In this document: positions 34,624-44,695 of the stretch, piece by piece
Layout: each line of letters begins with the position of its first letter
How positions within the stretch are numbered: the stretch's first letter is position 1
NCBI RefSeq assembly: GCF_030651185.1
Contig: NZ_JAUSCJ010000027.1
Location: forward strand, 52,696-116,695
DNA from: Phenylobacterium sp.
GTDB lineage: Bacteria; Pseudomonadota; Alphaproteobacteria; Caulobacterales; Caulobacteraceae
Direction of reading: 5' to 3'
DNA: 64,000 nt
Made by a program: the position numbers and the translations under genes
The notes under the pieces: generated by a model
Seen by the model: the letters and a program-made list of their open reading frames with translations, nothing else
Databases searched by the model: none
What the model was told of the DNA's origin: nothing

Positions 34624-35960
34624 TTGGTCTCGATTGTCGCCGAGTTCCTGAGGTCACGCATGTAACGCCGGGCGATCATGGACAGTTGCTGTCCAAACAG
34701 ACGGTTCTCGATCTGCTCCTTGGACTGACCGTCCTGGCCGCTGGCCCGCTTGGCGCAGACGGCCAGCAGGTGCAGGCCCGCCGAGGTGCGGATCGGCTGG
34801 GAGACCTGACCGGCCTCCAGGCTCTCGGCGGCGTCGCGGAAGGCGGGCGCCAGGTCCTTGATCTCGGCTTCACCGAGGTCGCCGGCGATGACGCCGGTGG
34901 TCTTGGCCGCCTGGGCCTCCAAATCGCCACAGCCGGTGACCGTGGCGCGCAGGGCGGTGAGCTTGGCGCTGGCGGCGTCAACGGCGGCCTGGTCGGCGGT
35001 CGGGGGCAGGCCGATGGCGGCCTGCTTGAGGTTGACCATCATGCCGCCGGCGCCGGCGCGTTTGTCGCGGAGATAGATGATGTAGACGCCGTCCTTGACC
35101 TGGATGGGGCGCGACAGCTGGCCGGGGCGCATCTGGTCCAGGGCGGAGTCGATTTCCGGAGCCATCTCGCCGGCGGTGATCCAGCCGGCGTCGCCGCCGG
35201 CCGCCGCGGTGGCGGCGGCAGAGAACTGACGGGCCACGGCGGGGAAGGGCGCGCCCTGCTGCATCTGGGTGATGAGCTGGCCGGCGCCGGTCATGGCTGT
35301 GTCCATGCCGCCGACCCGGTTGGCGTCGATGAAGACTTCGCTGATCTGGTACTGGGGTTTGGAGGCGGCCGCGGCCAGGCGTTGCTGCACGGCCTTGACC
35401 TGATCGTCGCCGATGCGGAGACGCGAGCCGTAGCGGCCGCGGATCCAGCGCTGCCAGCTGGTGTTGGAGCGGACCTCCTGGCGAAGGGTCTCCTCGCCGA
35501 TGCCCTGGGCCTTCAGATTGCCCAGGAACTGCTCGAGGGACATGTTGTTGCCCTTGGCCATCTCGGCGAGCTCTTCGGAGACCTCGTCGTCGGTGGCGAT
35601 GATCTCCATCTTCTGGTCGCGCTCGACGCGGCGCAGTTCCTGGAGTTGCAGGCGTTCGTCCACCAGGCCGACGAGAGCCTCACGCTGGAACTGGGCGAGG
35701 TTCTGCTGGGTCGGCTGGACGCCCGAGGTGGCGATCAGCAGACGCATGCGCTGGGCCAGGTCGTAGGTCGAGATGATGTCGTCATTGACCACCGCGGCCA
35801 CCGACTCGTTGATCCCGGCTGGGGCGATGGGCGCGGCCGGCGCTTGCGCCGGCGCGGCTTCCTGAGCCCATAGGACCTGGGGCAGCGCCGTGGTGGCCAG
35901 GGCGATCGCCAGGGCGGCGCCGCGCGCCGAGAGGCCCGTGACATTACGCGCACGCATCAT
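34620..35960 (-). CDS. surA: Periplasmic chaperone/peptidyl-prolyl isomerase SurA
   Basis: This chaperone escorts outer-membrane proteins; 446 aa from ATG 35960 (or 35957). A signal peptide runs to about residue 33 (ALPQVLWAQ). The SurA N-terminal core (INESVAAVVNDDIISTYDLA) is followed by a parvulin domain at about 210-310. That domain contains QYQISEVFIDANRVGG, FPAVARQFSAA, GGDAGWITAGEMAPEI and VKDGVYIIYLRDKR. A second, weaker repeat follows. The frame extends upstream to 36041. It lies 70 bases after lptD. Confidence 0.93.
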   Translation of the reverse strand: MMRARNVTGLSARGAALAIALATTALPQVLWAQEAAPAQAPAAPIAPAGINESVAAVVNDDIISTYDLAQRMRLLIATSGVQPTQQNLAQFQREALVGLVDERLQLQELRRVERDQKMEIIATDDEVSEELAEMAKGNNMSLEQFLGNLKAQGIGEETLRQEVRSNTSWQRWIRGRYGSRLRIGDDQVKAVQQRLAAAASKPQYQISEVFIDANRVGGMDTAMTGAGQLITQMQQGAPFPAVARQFSAAATAAAGGDAGWITAGEMAPEIDSALDQMRPGQLSRPIQVKDGVYIIYLRDKRAGAGGMMVNLKQAAIGLPPTADQAAVDAASAKLTALRATVTGCGDLEAQAAKTTGVIAGDLGEAEIKDLAPAFRDAAESLEAGQVSQPIRTSAGLHLLAVCAKRASGQDGQSKEQIENRLFGQQLSMIARRYMRDLRNSATIETK

Positions 35961-36030
35961 GGGTGGAGGGTTTCCTTGGAGGCGATGGCCATGGGCAGGT
36001 CTATGCGAAGGGCCAATTCGGTGGCGATTT

Positions 36031-38310
36031 TCAGTTCGCATACAACGGTCCGCCCAATGTGGCGAGGGTGAGGCGTATGGCCAGAGACTCCGTCGGACCT
36101 AGTCGTCCGACGACAGTGTCTTCGCGCCGATAGATGACGTCCACGCGGGTGCAGTCGTCGCGATAGGTGATGCCCAGGTCGCGGATCACCCAGGCGTCCT
36201 GCACCAGGTCGCGGTTGCCGTAGGCGGTGATGCCCCAATGCTCGGTGAGATAGAGGTCGCCGCCCAGGTCCAGGTTCTCGACCTTGGTCCCGTTGGCGTC
36301 GGCGCGGTCGCGCAGATAGCGGAAATAGCCGTTGGCCCGCTTGATCGACAGGTTGGCGCCGGCCTCCGCGCGCTGAACCGTAAAGTCGTCTGAATCCAAG
36401 CGCGTACGGGCAAAGAATGAGAGGCCCTTGATGGGCTGAGCGTCGGCGGCGACGATCCAGTCGGACTTGGTCTGGCGCAGACCGCTCTGCGGGGAGAAGA
36501 CGTCGTTGCTCTCATTGCGGAAGCTGCGCCCCACCAGCAGGCTGGCGCGGCGGCCGTCGTCCCAGAACACCGAGGCCCGGCCGCCGGCGTTCACCCGCAG
36601 GCCGTCCTCATAGAGGTCGTAGCCGGGGAATTTGTTGGCCCGGAACAGGTTGGTCTCGTCGAACTCGAAGGCGACGGAATCTTCGTTGAGATAGATCGGC
36701 GCGCCCGCGGCCGACGTTCCCACGATCACCTGCTTGGCGTCGGGAGAGGCCGCGACCTGGAGGATGGGCTCCAGAATCACCGTGGAGTCGGCGAACCGGC
36801 GCACGAAGGGCCAGGTGATGTCCGCCCCGGCCACCAGCAAGCCGCGCGACAGGGTCCTGGAGGTCCCCTTGACCCCGTTCAGGTCATCGAGGCTGTAGGC
36901 GTCCCCTCGGACGTTCAGGAAGGGCGAAACCCGAATGCCGACAGGGGCGGTGTAGGTGGCGCGCCAGTCGGCCTCGCCGGTGACGCGGCGGCTGTCGAGG
37001 CCGGGCAGGCGTAGAGGCGGGGCGCCGGTCGGCGCCTGGTCGCGGGTCAGCGCCACGGCCGATCCCAGCAGGCGCAGGCGGCCCCCGGCGATATTGGCTT
37101 CGGGCTCCCAGCGGGCCTCGATCAGCGGGCCGACGATGGGGAAGGTGCGATCGTTGTCGCCGGGCCGCAAACCCTGGATGGAGAAGGCCGCGGCGGAGAA
37201 ATAGGACCTCTGATCCTGACGGGTCGCATAGAGCTGGGAGATCAGCCGGCGGTCGTCGGCCAGATAGGCCCCGCGGGCGGCGTAGACATCTCCGACCTCG
37301 TACTTGTCGAACAGCAGATCGTCGGAGGTGCGCTCAGCGGTGAAGCCCCAGTCCCACGACTCGTTGATGGCGAACTGGCCGGCGGCCAGGATGTAGCTGC
37401 GGCTGGTGCTGTCGCCGAAGCCGTTACCCTTGCCATCGAAGTCGGTGTCATAGGTGTAGCCGAACCGCGCATCGACCGCGCCGGAATAGAACCGCTTGCG
37501 GTAGCGACCGTTGAAGAACGGATTAACTTTCGTGTTAATCTGGGGGCTTAGCGTCACATCCGAAGACGGCGAGAGAACCTGCAGATAGGGCTGTTCGTAG
37601 CTCAGGCCGCGTCGGTTGGAGATGCCCAGTTCAGGCGGCAGGAAGCCGGACTTGCGGACCGCCTGGGGATCGGGGTGCCAGAACAGCGGCAGGTACAGCA
37701 CCGGGGCGCCGAACACGCGGATCACGGCGTTGCGGTAGTAGACGAGCTGGCGGTCGCGGTCCTGCACCACCTTGTCGGCCTTGATCGACCAGGTGGGGGT
37801 CTTGGGCGAGCCCTCCGGCGTACAGATCTCGCAGGGGGTGTAGATCGCCCGGTTCAGTTCGTTGACGCGGTCGCTGCGTTTGACCGCCGTGGCCGCCGCC
37901 ATCTTGATGCTGGGCGCCATGCGCGCGGCGAAGCCGGTGGCCACCCCGGCCTTCATCTGGTCGTCGAGGGTCAGCTCGTCGGCATACTCGACGCTGCCGT
38001 CCTCGTTGATGATCTGGACATGGCCCTTGGCGGTGACGACCCCACGGGTCTCGTCATAGACCAGTTCGTCGGCGCGCAGGGTGCGGCCCTCATAGCGGAC
38101 CTCGGCCTCGCCCCGGGCGGTGGTGATCTTGTTCTTGTCGTCACGGATGACGAGGTCGGCTTCCATGTAGAGCTGACCCGCCTCCAGCCCATCGGCCGAC
38201 GGCTTGGCCGGCGACTGGGCATGGGCCTGCGCCGCCATCGAAACGACGATGACCGCCACGCTGGCCAGCAGGCCGCGCTTAACGGAGACGGGAAGGCGAC
38301 CGCGACTCAT
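36031..38310 (-). CDS. lptD: LPS-assembly protein LptD
   Basis: This is the outer-membrane beta-barrel that inserts lipopolysaccharide; 759 aa from ATG 38310, with a signal peptide ending AAQAHAQ (about residue 33). An N-terminal OstA-like beta-jellyroll region (LYMEADLVIRDDKNKITTAR, then KGHVQIINEDGSVEYADEL) is followed by the barrel domain, beginning RNAVIRVFGAPVLYLPLFWH. A CEIC pair at about residue 163 may take part in the disulfides that LptD needs. The C-terminus ends in repeated amphipathic strands. It is flanked by lptG and surA. Confidence 0.95.
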   Translation of the reverse strand: MSRGRLPVSVKRGLLASVAVIVVSMAAQAHAQSPAKPSADGLEAGQLYMEADLVIRDDKNKITTARGEAEVRYEGRTLRADELVYDETRGVVTAKGHVQIINEDGSVEYADELTLDDQMKAGVATGFAARMAPSIKMAAATAVKRSDRVNELNRAIYTPCEICTPEGSPKTPTWSIKADKVVQDRDRQLVYYRNAVIRVFGAPVLYLPLFWHPDPQAVRKSGFLPPELGISNRRGLSYEQPYLQVLSPSSDVTLSPQINTKVNPFFNGRYRKRFYSGAVDARFGYTYDTDFDGKGNGFGDSTSRSYILAAGQFAINESWDWGFTAERTSDDLLFDKYEVGDVYAARGAYLADDRRLISQLYATRQDQRSYFSAAAFSIQGLRPGDNDRTFPIVGPLIEARWEPEANIAGGRLRLLGSAVALTRDQAPTGAPPLRLPGLDSRRVTGEADWRATYTAPVGIRVSPFLNVRGDAYSLDDLNGVKGTSRTLSRGLLVAGADITWPFVRRFADSTVILEPILQVAASPDAKQVIVGTSAAGAPIYLNEDSVAFEFDETNLFRANKFPGYDLYEDGLRVNAGGRASVFWDDGRRASLLVGRSFRNESNDVFSPQSGLRQTKSDWIVAADAQPIKGLSFFARTRLDSDDFTVQRAEAGANLSIKRANGYFRYLRDRADANGTKVENLDLGGDLYLTEHWGITAYGNRDLVQDAWVIRDLGITYRDDCTRVDVIYRREDTVVGRLGPTESLAIRLTLATLGGPLYAN

Positions 38311-38371
38311 GAAGCTAGGAAACCCCCTCCGGGCGACTGTTGGCGGATGGATAGCGGGGAACGCCAACGAT

Positions 38372-39475
38372 TCAACCGTCTTCGGTGTAGCAGAGCAAGG
38401 TCAGCCCGGACAGCAGGGCGACCAAGGGCGGCGCCCAGGCCGCCGCGTAGAGCGGAATGATCTCCGCATCGGCCAGGGCGCCAGAGAATTCGTTGAAGAA
38501 AAAGAAGATGAAGCCGATGGCCACCCCGGCCCCGGCCAGGCTGGCGAGGCCGCCCAGGCGGGCCAACCGAAGCGAAAAGGCCGCGGCCAGCACCGACATG
38601 GCGGCAAACAGCAGGGGGGTGGCCAGCAGTTGCTGGAAGCGCAGACGATACCCATCGGCGGAGAAGCCGGCCTGCTCGGTCTGATGGATGGCGGCGGGCA
38701 GGCGCCAGAAGGCGATGGCGTCGGGCGACGCAAACCGCTCCATGGCCGATTCGGAATCCAGGGTGGAGCGGATCGACAGGGAATCAGAGCGAACCGAGCT
38801 CTCGCCGGCGGTGGCCTCGCGGACGTCGGTGAGTTTCCAGAAGCCCGGTAGGAGTTCAGCCTCGGCGGCCTCCAGCCGGCGCTTGAACTCGGGCAGGCCG
38901 GCCTTGTTCTTCTGGTAGACAAACAGCGAGACGCCCTTCAGGCGGACCCGCCCGGCGACGGCCTCGCGGGCCTTGGCGTGGATGACGATCTGGTTCCGAT
39001 CGTCGCCCTGGCGCAGCCAGACCTCCTTGGGCGCGTCGGTGAGATAGTTCTCCATCAGGCCGGCGCGATCGGCCTCGAAGCGAGCGCTGAGCGCCGAGGC
39101 CAAGGGGTTGAAGGCGGTGACCGCCAGGACGCCGACGAGGAAGGCCGCCGCCGCCGAGGGCAGGATGAAGCGCCAGGCCGAGATGCCCGCCGCGCGCATG
39201 GCCACCAGCTCGCTGGAGCGGTTGAGGCCGACATAGGCGCTGATGCCGCCGGCCAGGAAGACGAAGGGCAGCAGCAGCAGGATGAGGGCCGGGGCCTTCA
39301 GCAGGGTCAGGCCGAAGAGCTGAGCCACGCCCACGTCGGCGCGCACCCCCACCGACCGGGACAGGTCGACGAACTGCACCAGCAGGATCACCGCGGCGAT
39401 GACGGCGAGCGCCGCGCCGACCCCGGTGAAGGTGCGGAGCAGGACGTAGCGTTCGAGGCGGCCGATCCCGATCAT
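38372..39475 (-). CDS. lptG: LPS export permease LptG
   Basis: This is an inner-membrane component of the LptB2FG ABC exporter; 367 aa. It has membrane segments near residues 15-35, 57-80, 100-120 and three more in the C-terminal third, with a periplasmic domain in between. YVLLRTFTGVGAALAVIAAV and SSELVAMRAAGISAWRFILP, the coupling-helix region, are typical of the LptF/LptG family. The 4-base overlap with lptF indicates coupled translation. The order lptF-lptG identifies it. Confidence 0.93.
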   Translation of the reverse strand: MIGIGRLERYVLLRTFTGVGAALAVIAAVILLVQFVDLSRSVGVRADVGVAQLFGLTLLKAPALILLLLPFVFLAGGISAYVGLNRSSELVAMRAAGISAWRFILPSAAAAFLVGVLAVTAFNPLASALSARFEADRAGLMENYLTDAPKEVWLRQGDDRNQIVIHAKAREAVAGRVRLKGVSLFVYQKNKAGLPEFKRRLEAAEAELLPGFWKLTDVREATAGESSVRSDSLSIRSTLDSESAMERFASPDAIAFWRLPAAIHQTEQAGFSADGYRLRFQQLLATPLLFAAMSVLAAAFSLRLARLGGLASLAGAGVAIGFIFFFFNEFSGALADAEIIPLYAAAWAPPLVALLSGLTLLCYTEDG

Positions 39476-40617
39476 GCGGCCTGGACCCCGGCGATCCGGG
39501 GGGGCCGTTTGCGCATGTCGATGAAGCGGCTGACCCGCTGCTTGAAGATGCCGCGCAGGGCCAGGCCCATGGCGCCCAGGGGCACGACGTACTGCAGGAC
39601 GTTGACCCAGGGCTCGGACTCGCTGGCGGCCTGGATGACGAAGCCAAGGATGCGGACGCCCACCGCCATGGCGCCGATGACGGCGATCCGTCGGCCGTAG
39701 CCCAGGCGCGAGAAGCCGCCGCCGATAATGGCCAGCAAGGCGAAGCTCATGAAGGTCAGGTTGTAGAGCGGCGTGGTCAGGCGGGCGTTGCCCTCCGCCA
39801 GCATCTTATCGCGGTTCTGCTTTTCCCAGACCTGCTGCAGGTCGGGGAAGAACAGTTCGTGCAGGTAACGGTCGGAGGGCTTGTAGTGGATCAGCTCATC
39901 GCTCTCCAGGAAGGTGGAGAGGTCGAAGACGTACTCGTCGAAGGACAGGAAGTTCAGCACCCCGGTGCGGCTGAACTCCTGGTTGGAGCCCTTGCGCATC
40001 AACAGGACCGGCTTGTCGCCACGCTTGACCACCCGGCCCTCGTCGGCGGTGTAGGTGGTGGCCCCGCCGTCGTCCTTGGTCTGGTGGATGAAGAGGTTGT
40101 GGATCAGGCCGCCATTGTCCACCGACTGCGCGTAGACGGTGAGACCGGGGGCGGGCTCGGTGAACTCGCCCTCGCGCACCAGGGTCGAGGCGAGGTCGGT
40201 GCGCACCTGGAACAGGGTCTCGCGCATCTGCCGCGACGCGGCCGGCTGGACCCAGAGGTTCATGAACAGGGCGATGAGGGTGACGACGGCGGCCAGCCGC
40301 AGGGCGGGCGCGATGACCCGCCAGCGGCTCATGCCGCCCGCGAAGCAGACCACGATCTCCTGCTCCACATGCAGCCGGTTGAGCGCCACCAAGGCGGCCA
40401 CCAGCACGGCGATGGGCAGGACCATGTTGATGAGCTGCGGCATGGCCAGCAGCGTCACCTGCAGGAAGACCAGCGCGCTCTGGCGCTGGCTGACGATGAT
40501 GTCGAGCTGGGACAGGCTGGTGGACAGCAAGGCGACCGCCGTCAACGCCGCCGTCGCCAGGACGGTCGGCCCCAAGAGCTGACGGAGCAGGTATCGATCG
40601 ATCAGGCGCATCGGCAA
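39472..40617 (-). CDS. lptF: LPS export permease LptF
   Basis: This is the partner of LptG in lipopolysaccharide export; 381 aa. It starts MPMRLIDRYLLRQLLGPTVL with the first membrane segment. ALNRLHVEQEIVVCFAGGMS is the conserved coupling helix region, and a periplasmic beta domain is followed by three C-terminal segments. It is the first gene of the minus-strand envelope cluster and is divergent from pepA, with 154 bases between. Confidence 0.93.
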   Translation of the reverse strand: MPMRLIDRYLLRQLLGPTVLATAALTAVALLSTSLSQLDIIVSQRQSALVFLQVTLLAMPQLINMVLPIAVLVAALVALNRLHVEQEIVVCFAGGMSRWRVIAPALRLAAVVTLIALFMNLWVQPAASRQMRETLFQVRTDLASTLVREGEFTEPAPGLTVYAQSVDNGGLIHNLFIHQTKDDGGATTYTADEGRVVKRGDKPVLLMRKGSNQEFSRTGVLNFLSFDEYVFDLSTFLESDELIHYKPSDRYLHELFFPDLQQVWEKQNRDKMLAEGNARLTTPLYNLTFMSFALLAIIGGGFSRLGYGRRIAVIGAMAVGVRILGFVIQAASESEPWVNVLQYVVPLGAMGLALRGIFKQRVSRFIDMRKRPPRIAGVQAA

Positions 40618-40771
40618 GAAATATAGGGCGGGCCAAGAAATTTGCCGCGCCCGTGACGGGAAGCTGCTCTAAACCATGCGTCGCCCCGCCACACAACCGC
40701 CGCACGAACGGTCAGGCTGGGTGAGGTTCAGGGCGCTTGCCGCGCCGGGTCGAGAAGTTTGAGAGAAATCC

Positions 40772-42229
40772 ATGGATATCCAGTTCGTCGCGGCCGACGC
40801 CGCGCTTGGTGAAAAGAGCGCCCTGGCGATCGTCGTGTTCGAAGGCGAGGCCGCCGGCCTTCAGGGCGGCGCCTTTGCGAAGGCGCTCGCCGGCAGCCGG
40901 TTCACCGGCGCCAAGGGCCAGACCCTGGACCTGCTGGCCCCAGCCGGTTCGGACGCCGTCCGCGTGGTGCTGGTGGGCGCCGGCAAGGCCGATGGGTTCG
41001 ACGGCCTGGGCGCCGAGACTGCCGCCGCGAGCGCCTATAACGCGGTGAAGACCTCGGGCCTCACCACCCTGCGGGTGCAGATCGCCGGCGATGCGAGCCT
41101 TGCCGCCAAGGCCGCCTTCGGGGTGCGCCTGGCCGCCTACCGCTTCGACAAGTACCGGACGAAGGAAGCGGCGGAGAAGAAGCCCTCGATCACCAAGGCC
41201 GAGATCGTCACCGGCGATGTGGACGGCGCCATCGGCGCCTTCGCCGACCTCGCGGCCCTGGCCGACGCCATCGCGTTTTCCCGCGACCTTGTCTCCGAGC
41301 CGCCGAACGTCCTCTATCCCGCCGAGTTCGCCAAGCGGGTGAAGCAGCTGGAGGAGCTGGGCCTGGAGGTCGAGATCCTCGGCGAGGCCGAGATGATGCA
41401 GCTGGGCATGGGCTCGCTGCTGGGGGTGGGGCAGGGCAGCCTGCGCGAGAGCCAGCTCGCCATCCTCAAGTGGAATGGCGCCGACGACAAGAAAGCCCAG
41501 CCCATCGCCTTCGTCGGCAAGGGCGTCACCTTCGACACCGGCGGCATCAGCATCAAGCCCGCCGACAACATGGAGCACATGAAGACCGACATGGGCGGCG
41601 CCGCCGCCGTCTCGGGCCTCATGCACGTGCTGGCCGCCCGCAAGGCCAAGGTCAACGCGGTCGGCATCCTGGGCCTGGTGGAGAACATGCCCGACGGCAA
41701 CGCCCAGCGCCCGGGCGACGTGGTCACCTCCATGTCCGGCCAGACCATCGAGATCATCAACACCGACGCCGAAGGCCGCCTCGTGCTGGCCGACGCCATC
41801 TGGTACTGCCAGCAGCGGTTCAAGCCGAAGTTCATGGTGGATCTCGCCACCCTGACCGGGGCCATCATCGTCGCACTCGGAGATGATGTGGGCGGCCTGT
41901 TCAGCAACAACGACGAACTGTCGACCAACCTGCTGGCGGCCTCCAAGGCCGAGGACGAGCCGTTGTGGCGGATGCCGATGCCGGCTCACTACGACAAGAA
42001 GATCGACTCCGTGATCGCCGACGTGAAGAACACCGGCGGCCGCGCCGGCGGATCGATCACCGCGGCCCTGTTCATCCAGCGCTTCGTCAACGACGTGCCG
42101 TGGGCCCACCTGGACATCGCCGGCGCCGCCTGGAAGTCGCCGTCGCCTGTCCCCACCATTCCCGAGGGCGCCACCGGCTTCGGCGTGCGGCTGCTGAACC
42201 GCATGGTGGCCGACAAGTACGAAGGCTGA
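40772..42229 (+). CDS. pepA: Leucyl aminopeptidase
   Basis: This is an M17 metallo-aminopeptidase with two metal ions; 485 aa. [20 protein letters not shown] and [13 protein letters not shown] provide the first ligands. The signature [14 protein letters not shown] (about residue 330) provides the Asp/Glu ligands and the conserved Arg. An N-terminal macro-like domain covers about 1-170. In related bacteria pepA is near holC and lptF/G, as here. Confidence 0.97.
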   Translation: MDIQFVAADAALGEKSALAIVVFEGEAAGLQGGAFAKALAGSRFTGAKGQTLDLLAPAGSDAVRVVLVGAGKADGFDGLGAETAAASAYNAVKTSGLTTLRVQIAGDASLAAKAAFGVRLAAYRFDKYRTKEAAEKKPSITKAEIVTGDVDGAIGAFADLAALADAIAFSRDLVSEPPNVLYPAEFAKRVKQLEELGLEVEILGEAEMMQLGMGSLLGVGQGSLRESQLAILKWNGADDKKAQPIAFVGKGVTFDTGGISIKPADNMEHMKTDMGGAAAVSGLMHVLAARKAKVNAVGILGLVENMPDGNAQRPGDVVTSMSGQTIEIINTDAEGRLVLADAIWYCQQRFKPKFMVDLATLTGAIIVALGDDVGGLFSNNDELSTNLLAASKAEDEPLWRMPMPAHYDKKIDSVIADVKNTGGRAGGSITAALFIQRFVNDVPWAHLDIAGAAWKSPSPVPTIPEGATGFGVRLLNRMVADKYEG

Positions 42230-42238
42230 TCGCCGGCC

Positions 42239-42928
42239 TTGCGCTTCGCCCTGCTGCATAGCCCGCTGGTGGGCGCGAGCTGCTGGCGCGCGGTGGTGGG
42301 CGACTTCGCCGAGCGCGGGATCTGGGCCGCGGCGCCGACGCTGCCGGCCTGGGACAGGCTTGAGGCGCCCTACTATCCCGCCCTGGCGGCCAGCGTGGCC
42401 GAGCAGATCGCCCTGATGCATCCGGTGGTGCTGGGGGTCCATTCGGGCGCGGGGTCACTGGCGGCGTCCATCGTGGCGGCGGCGAACGGCGGGGTGAGCC
42501 AGGTGATCTTCGTTGACGCCATCCTGCCCCACCCGGGCCGCACCTGGTTCGAGACCGCCTCTCCGGTCCTGGGGGACTCCTTGCGAGCCAAGGCGGTGGA
42601 CGGTGTGGTTCCGTCCTGGGACGCGTGGTTCCCGGAGGGCGCGCTGGCGGCCACCCTGCCGGAGGGGGCGACGCGGGAGACCTTCGTGTCCGAACTGACC
42701 CCGACGCCCCTGGCCTATCTGGAAGAGACCGCGCCGGCGCTCGATCTCCCCGATGACATAGGCTGGGCCTATCTGCGGCTCTCCAAGGCCTATGAGGACG
42801 AGGCCAAGGTCGCCCGCGGTCAGGCTATTCCCACCCTGCGCCTGGCGCGGCATCATCTGGCCATGATGACCCATGCCGACGAGGTGGCGAGCGCCCTGGT
42901 GAACCTGGTGCGGGGCGACCATGGCTGA
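42239..42928 (+). CDS. Alpha/beta-hydrolase-like protein with TTG start
   Basis: This is a probable alpha/beta hydrolase fold of 229 aa. The start is TTG 42239, 9 bases after pepA; no nearby ATG exists and no strong ribosome-binding site is visible, so translation may be coupled to pepA. The segment LGVHSGAGSLAASI (about residue 64) resembles a nucleophile elbow but lacks the usual glycine before the His-Ser. A His in ARHHLAMMTHADEVA could serve as base. It overlaps holC by 8 bases. Activity is uncertain. Confidence 0.7.
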   Translation: MRFALLHSPLVGASCWRAVVGDFAERGIWAAAPTLPAWDRLEAPYYPALAASVAEQIALMHPVVLGVHSGAGSLAASIVAAANGGVSQVIFVDAILPHPGRTWFETASPVLGDSLRAKAVDGVVPSWDAWFPEGALAATLPEGATRETFVSELTPTPLAYLEETAPALDLPDDIGWAYLRLSKAYEDEAKVARGQAIPTLRLARHHLAMMTHADEVASALVNLVRGDHG

Positions 42929-43376
42929 CGCCTGCGAAGTCTGGTTCTACCACCTGGAGCGCACGGGGCTCGACCAGGCCCTGCCCGAACTGCTGGAGAA
43001 GACCCTGGCGCGGGGCTGGAAGGCCATCGTGCGGGCGACGGGACCGCAGCGGGTGGAGCATCTGGACGGCTGGCTATGGGCCTATCGTGACGAAAGTTTC
43101 CTGCCCCATGCGCCCGCCGACGAGCCGGGCGCCGCGCGGCAGCCGATCCTGCTCACCACCAGCGACGGGAACCCGAACGGGGCCGACGCCCTGTTCCTGG
43201 TGGACGGCGCCGAGCCGGGCGAGCTTGGCGACTACACCCGGTGCGTGGTCTTGTTCGACGGCGGCGACGAGGAGGCCCTGGCCACGGCGCGCCGCCAATG
43301 GAAGTCGGTGAAGGCCAAGGGCCTGCCGGCGTCGTATTGGAAGCAGCAGGGTCGCGGTTGGGAGAAGCAGGCATGA
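42921..43376 (+). CDS. holC: DNA polymerase III chi subunit
   Basis: This is the clamp-loader accessory subunit that contacts SSB; 151 aa. It starts MADACEVWFYHLERTGLDQA, and LLEKTLARGWKAIVRATG follows. The C-terminal WKSVKAKGLPASYWKQQGRG is the hallmark end of HolC. It overlaps the hydrolase gene before it (8 bases) and the inhibitor-like gene after it (4 bases). Confidence 0.95.
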   Translation: MADACEVWFYHLERTGLDQALPELLEKTLARGWKAIVRATGPQRVEHLDGWLWAYRDESFLPHAPADEPGAARQPILLTTSDGNPNGADALFLVDGAEPGELGDYTRCVVLFDGGDEEALATARRQWKSVKAKGLPASYWKQQGRGWEKQA

Positions 43377-43690
43377 AGATCAAGATCGCGGCGGGCCTGG
43401 GCCTGCTCCTGCTGATGAGCGCCTGCGCCAGTGACGCGCCGGCCCCGCCGCCGCCGCCGGTGGCGCATCGGCCGCCGCCGCCGCCGTCCACCCCCGCCGA
43501 CCAGTGCGGCGCGGCCGAGGCGCAGAGATATGTCGGGCGGCCCCGCAGCGAGATTCCGATCCCGGTGCTGCCGGCCCTGCAGCGGGTGGCCTGCACCACC
43601 TGCCCGGTGACCATGGATTACAGCGCCCGGCGGCTGAACTTCTTCTACGACGCCCAGACCGGCAGAGTGAAAGAGGTGAAGTGCGGTTGA
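43373..43690 (+). CDS. I78 peptidase-inhibitor-like lipoprotein
   Basis: This is a 105-aa exported protein. The N-terminus KIKIAAGLGLLLLMSACASD is a lipoprotein signal with an atypical lipobox (MSAC). A Pro-rich linker of about 20 residues leads to an I78-like domain: QCGAAEAQRYVGRPRSEIP at about residue 46, and the end LNFFYDAQTGRVKEVKCG with the two Cys that bracket I78 inhibitors. The family inhibits serine peptidases such as elastase; the target here is unknown. Translation is coupled to holC. Confidence 0.75.
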   Translation: MKIKIAAGLGLLLLMSACASDAPAPPPPPVAHRPPPPPSTPADQCGAAEAQRYVGRPRSEIPIPVLPALQRVACTTCPVTMDYSARRLNFFYDAQTGRVKEVKCG

Positions 43691-43738
43691 CCTGACCAAG
43701 GGTCAGTCTGGCCTGTTACCGGAAACGGGGGAACGGGC

Positions 43739-44695
43739 ATGAAGTGGGTGATCGGACTGTTGGCGGTGCTAGGCGCGGGCATGGTCCTGGCCGGATGCGC
43801 CCTGACCGCCAAGGACATTCCCTATGCGACGCTGGAGGCCAAGTATGGCGGGCCGGCCTCGCACTACATGGATCTGCCGGGGGACCTGCGCGTCCACTAC
43901 CGCGACCAGGGCAAGGCCGACGGGCCCGCCGTGGTGCTGGTGCATGGGTTCGCCGCCTCGCTGCACACCTGGGAGCCCTGGGTGGCGCGGTTGGCGCCCG
44001 ACTATCGGGTCATCAGCCTGGACCTGCCCGGCCACGGCCTGACGCGCGCGCCCGAGGGCTATACCGCCGCCCAGGCGACCAATGTGGCGGTGGTGGACGA
44101 ACTGACCCGCCGTCTGAAGGCCGACCGGTTCGTCATCGTCGGCAACTCGATGGGCGGCGGGGTCTCCTGGGCCTACGCCCTGGCCCATCCGCAGCGGCTG
44201 AACGGCCTGGTCCTGGTGGACGCCGCCGGCTGGCCCCGCGAGGACAAGGGCAATGAGAAGCCGCCGGTGGTGTTCAAGCTGCTGGGCAACTCGGCCGGCC
44301 GCGCCCTGCTGCGCAACATCAACCCCCGGCCCCTGGCGACCCGGGGGCTGAAGTCGGCCTATGTCGATGAGAGCGTGGTCACCCCGGCCGTGGTGGACCG
44401 CTATGTGGAGCTGGCGCTCGCGCCCGGGCACCGCGCCATTCTGACCTCGGGCCGCGACGGCCCGCAGAGGCGTATCGACCGGTCGGTGTTCGGCACGATC
44501 AAGACTCCGACCCTGGTGATGCACGGCGAGGCCGACACGGTGATCGACGTCGCCGCCGGGCGCGGGCTGGCCAGCGCCATCCCCGGCGCCAAGCTGATCA
44601 CCTATCCCGGCGTCGGCCACGTGCCGATGGAGCAGATTCCTGATCGATCGGCCAAGGACCTGCGCGCCTTCCTCGCCGGGCTCCCCGCTACTTAG
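43739..44695 (+). CDS. Alpha/beta hydrolase, probable lipoprotein
   Basis: This is a 318-aa hydrolase. The signal MKWVIGLLAVLGAGMVLAGC ends in a lipobox Cys at residue 20. VVLVHGFAASLHTWEPWVAR gives the oxyanion strand, the nucleophile elbow is GNSMGGG (Ser about 139), an Asp in HGEADTVIDV and a His in PGVGHVPMEQ complete the triad. It is likely anchored in the periplasm. Its end overlaps the convergent lectin-like gene by 8 bases. Confidence 0.85.
   Translation: MKWVIGLLAVLGAGMVLAGCALTAKDIPYATLEAKYGGPASHYMDLPGDLRVHYRDQGKADGPAVVLVHGFAASLHTWEPWVARLAPDYRVISLDLPGHGLTRAPEGYTAAQATNVAVVDELTRRLKADRFVIVGNSMGGGVSWAYALAHPQRLNGLVLVDAAGWPREDKGNEKPPVVFKLLGNSAGRALLRNINPRPLATRGLKSAYVDESVVTPAVVDRYVELALAPGHRAILTSGRDGPQRRIDRSVFGTIKTPTLVMHGEADTVIDVAAGRGLASAIPGAKLITYPGVGHVPMEQIPDRSAKDLRAFLAGLPAT

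Noticed and set aside
37524..37541. ATTAAC...GTTAAT palindrome resembling a CtrA site
   Set aside because: It lies in the middle of the lptD coding sequence and the TTAA spacing is 8, not 7.
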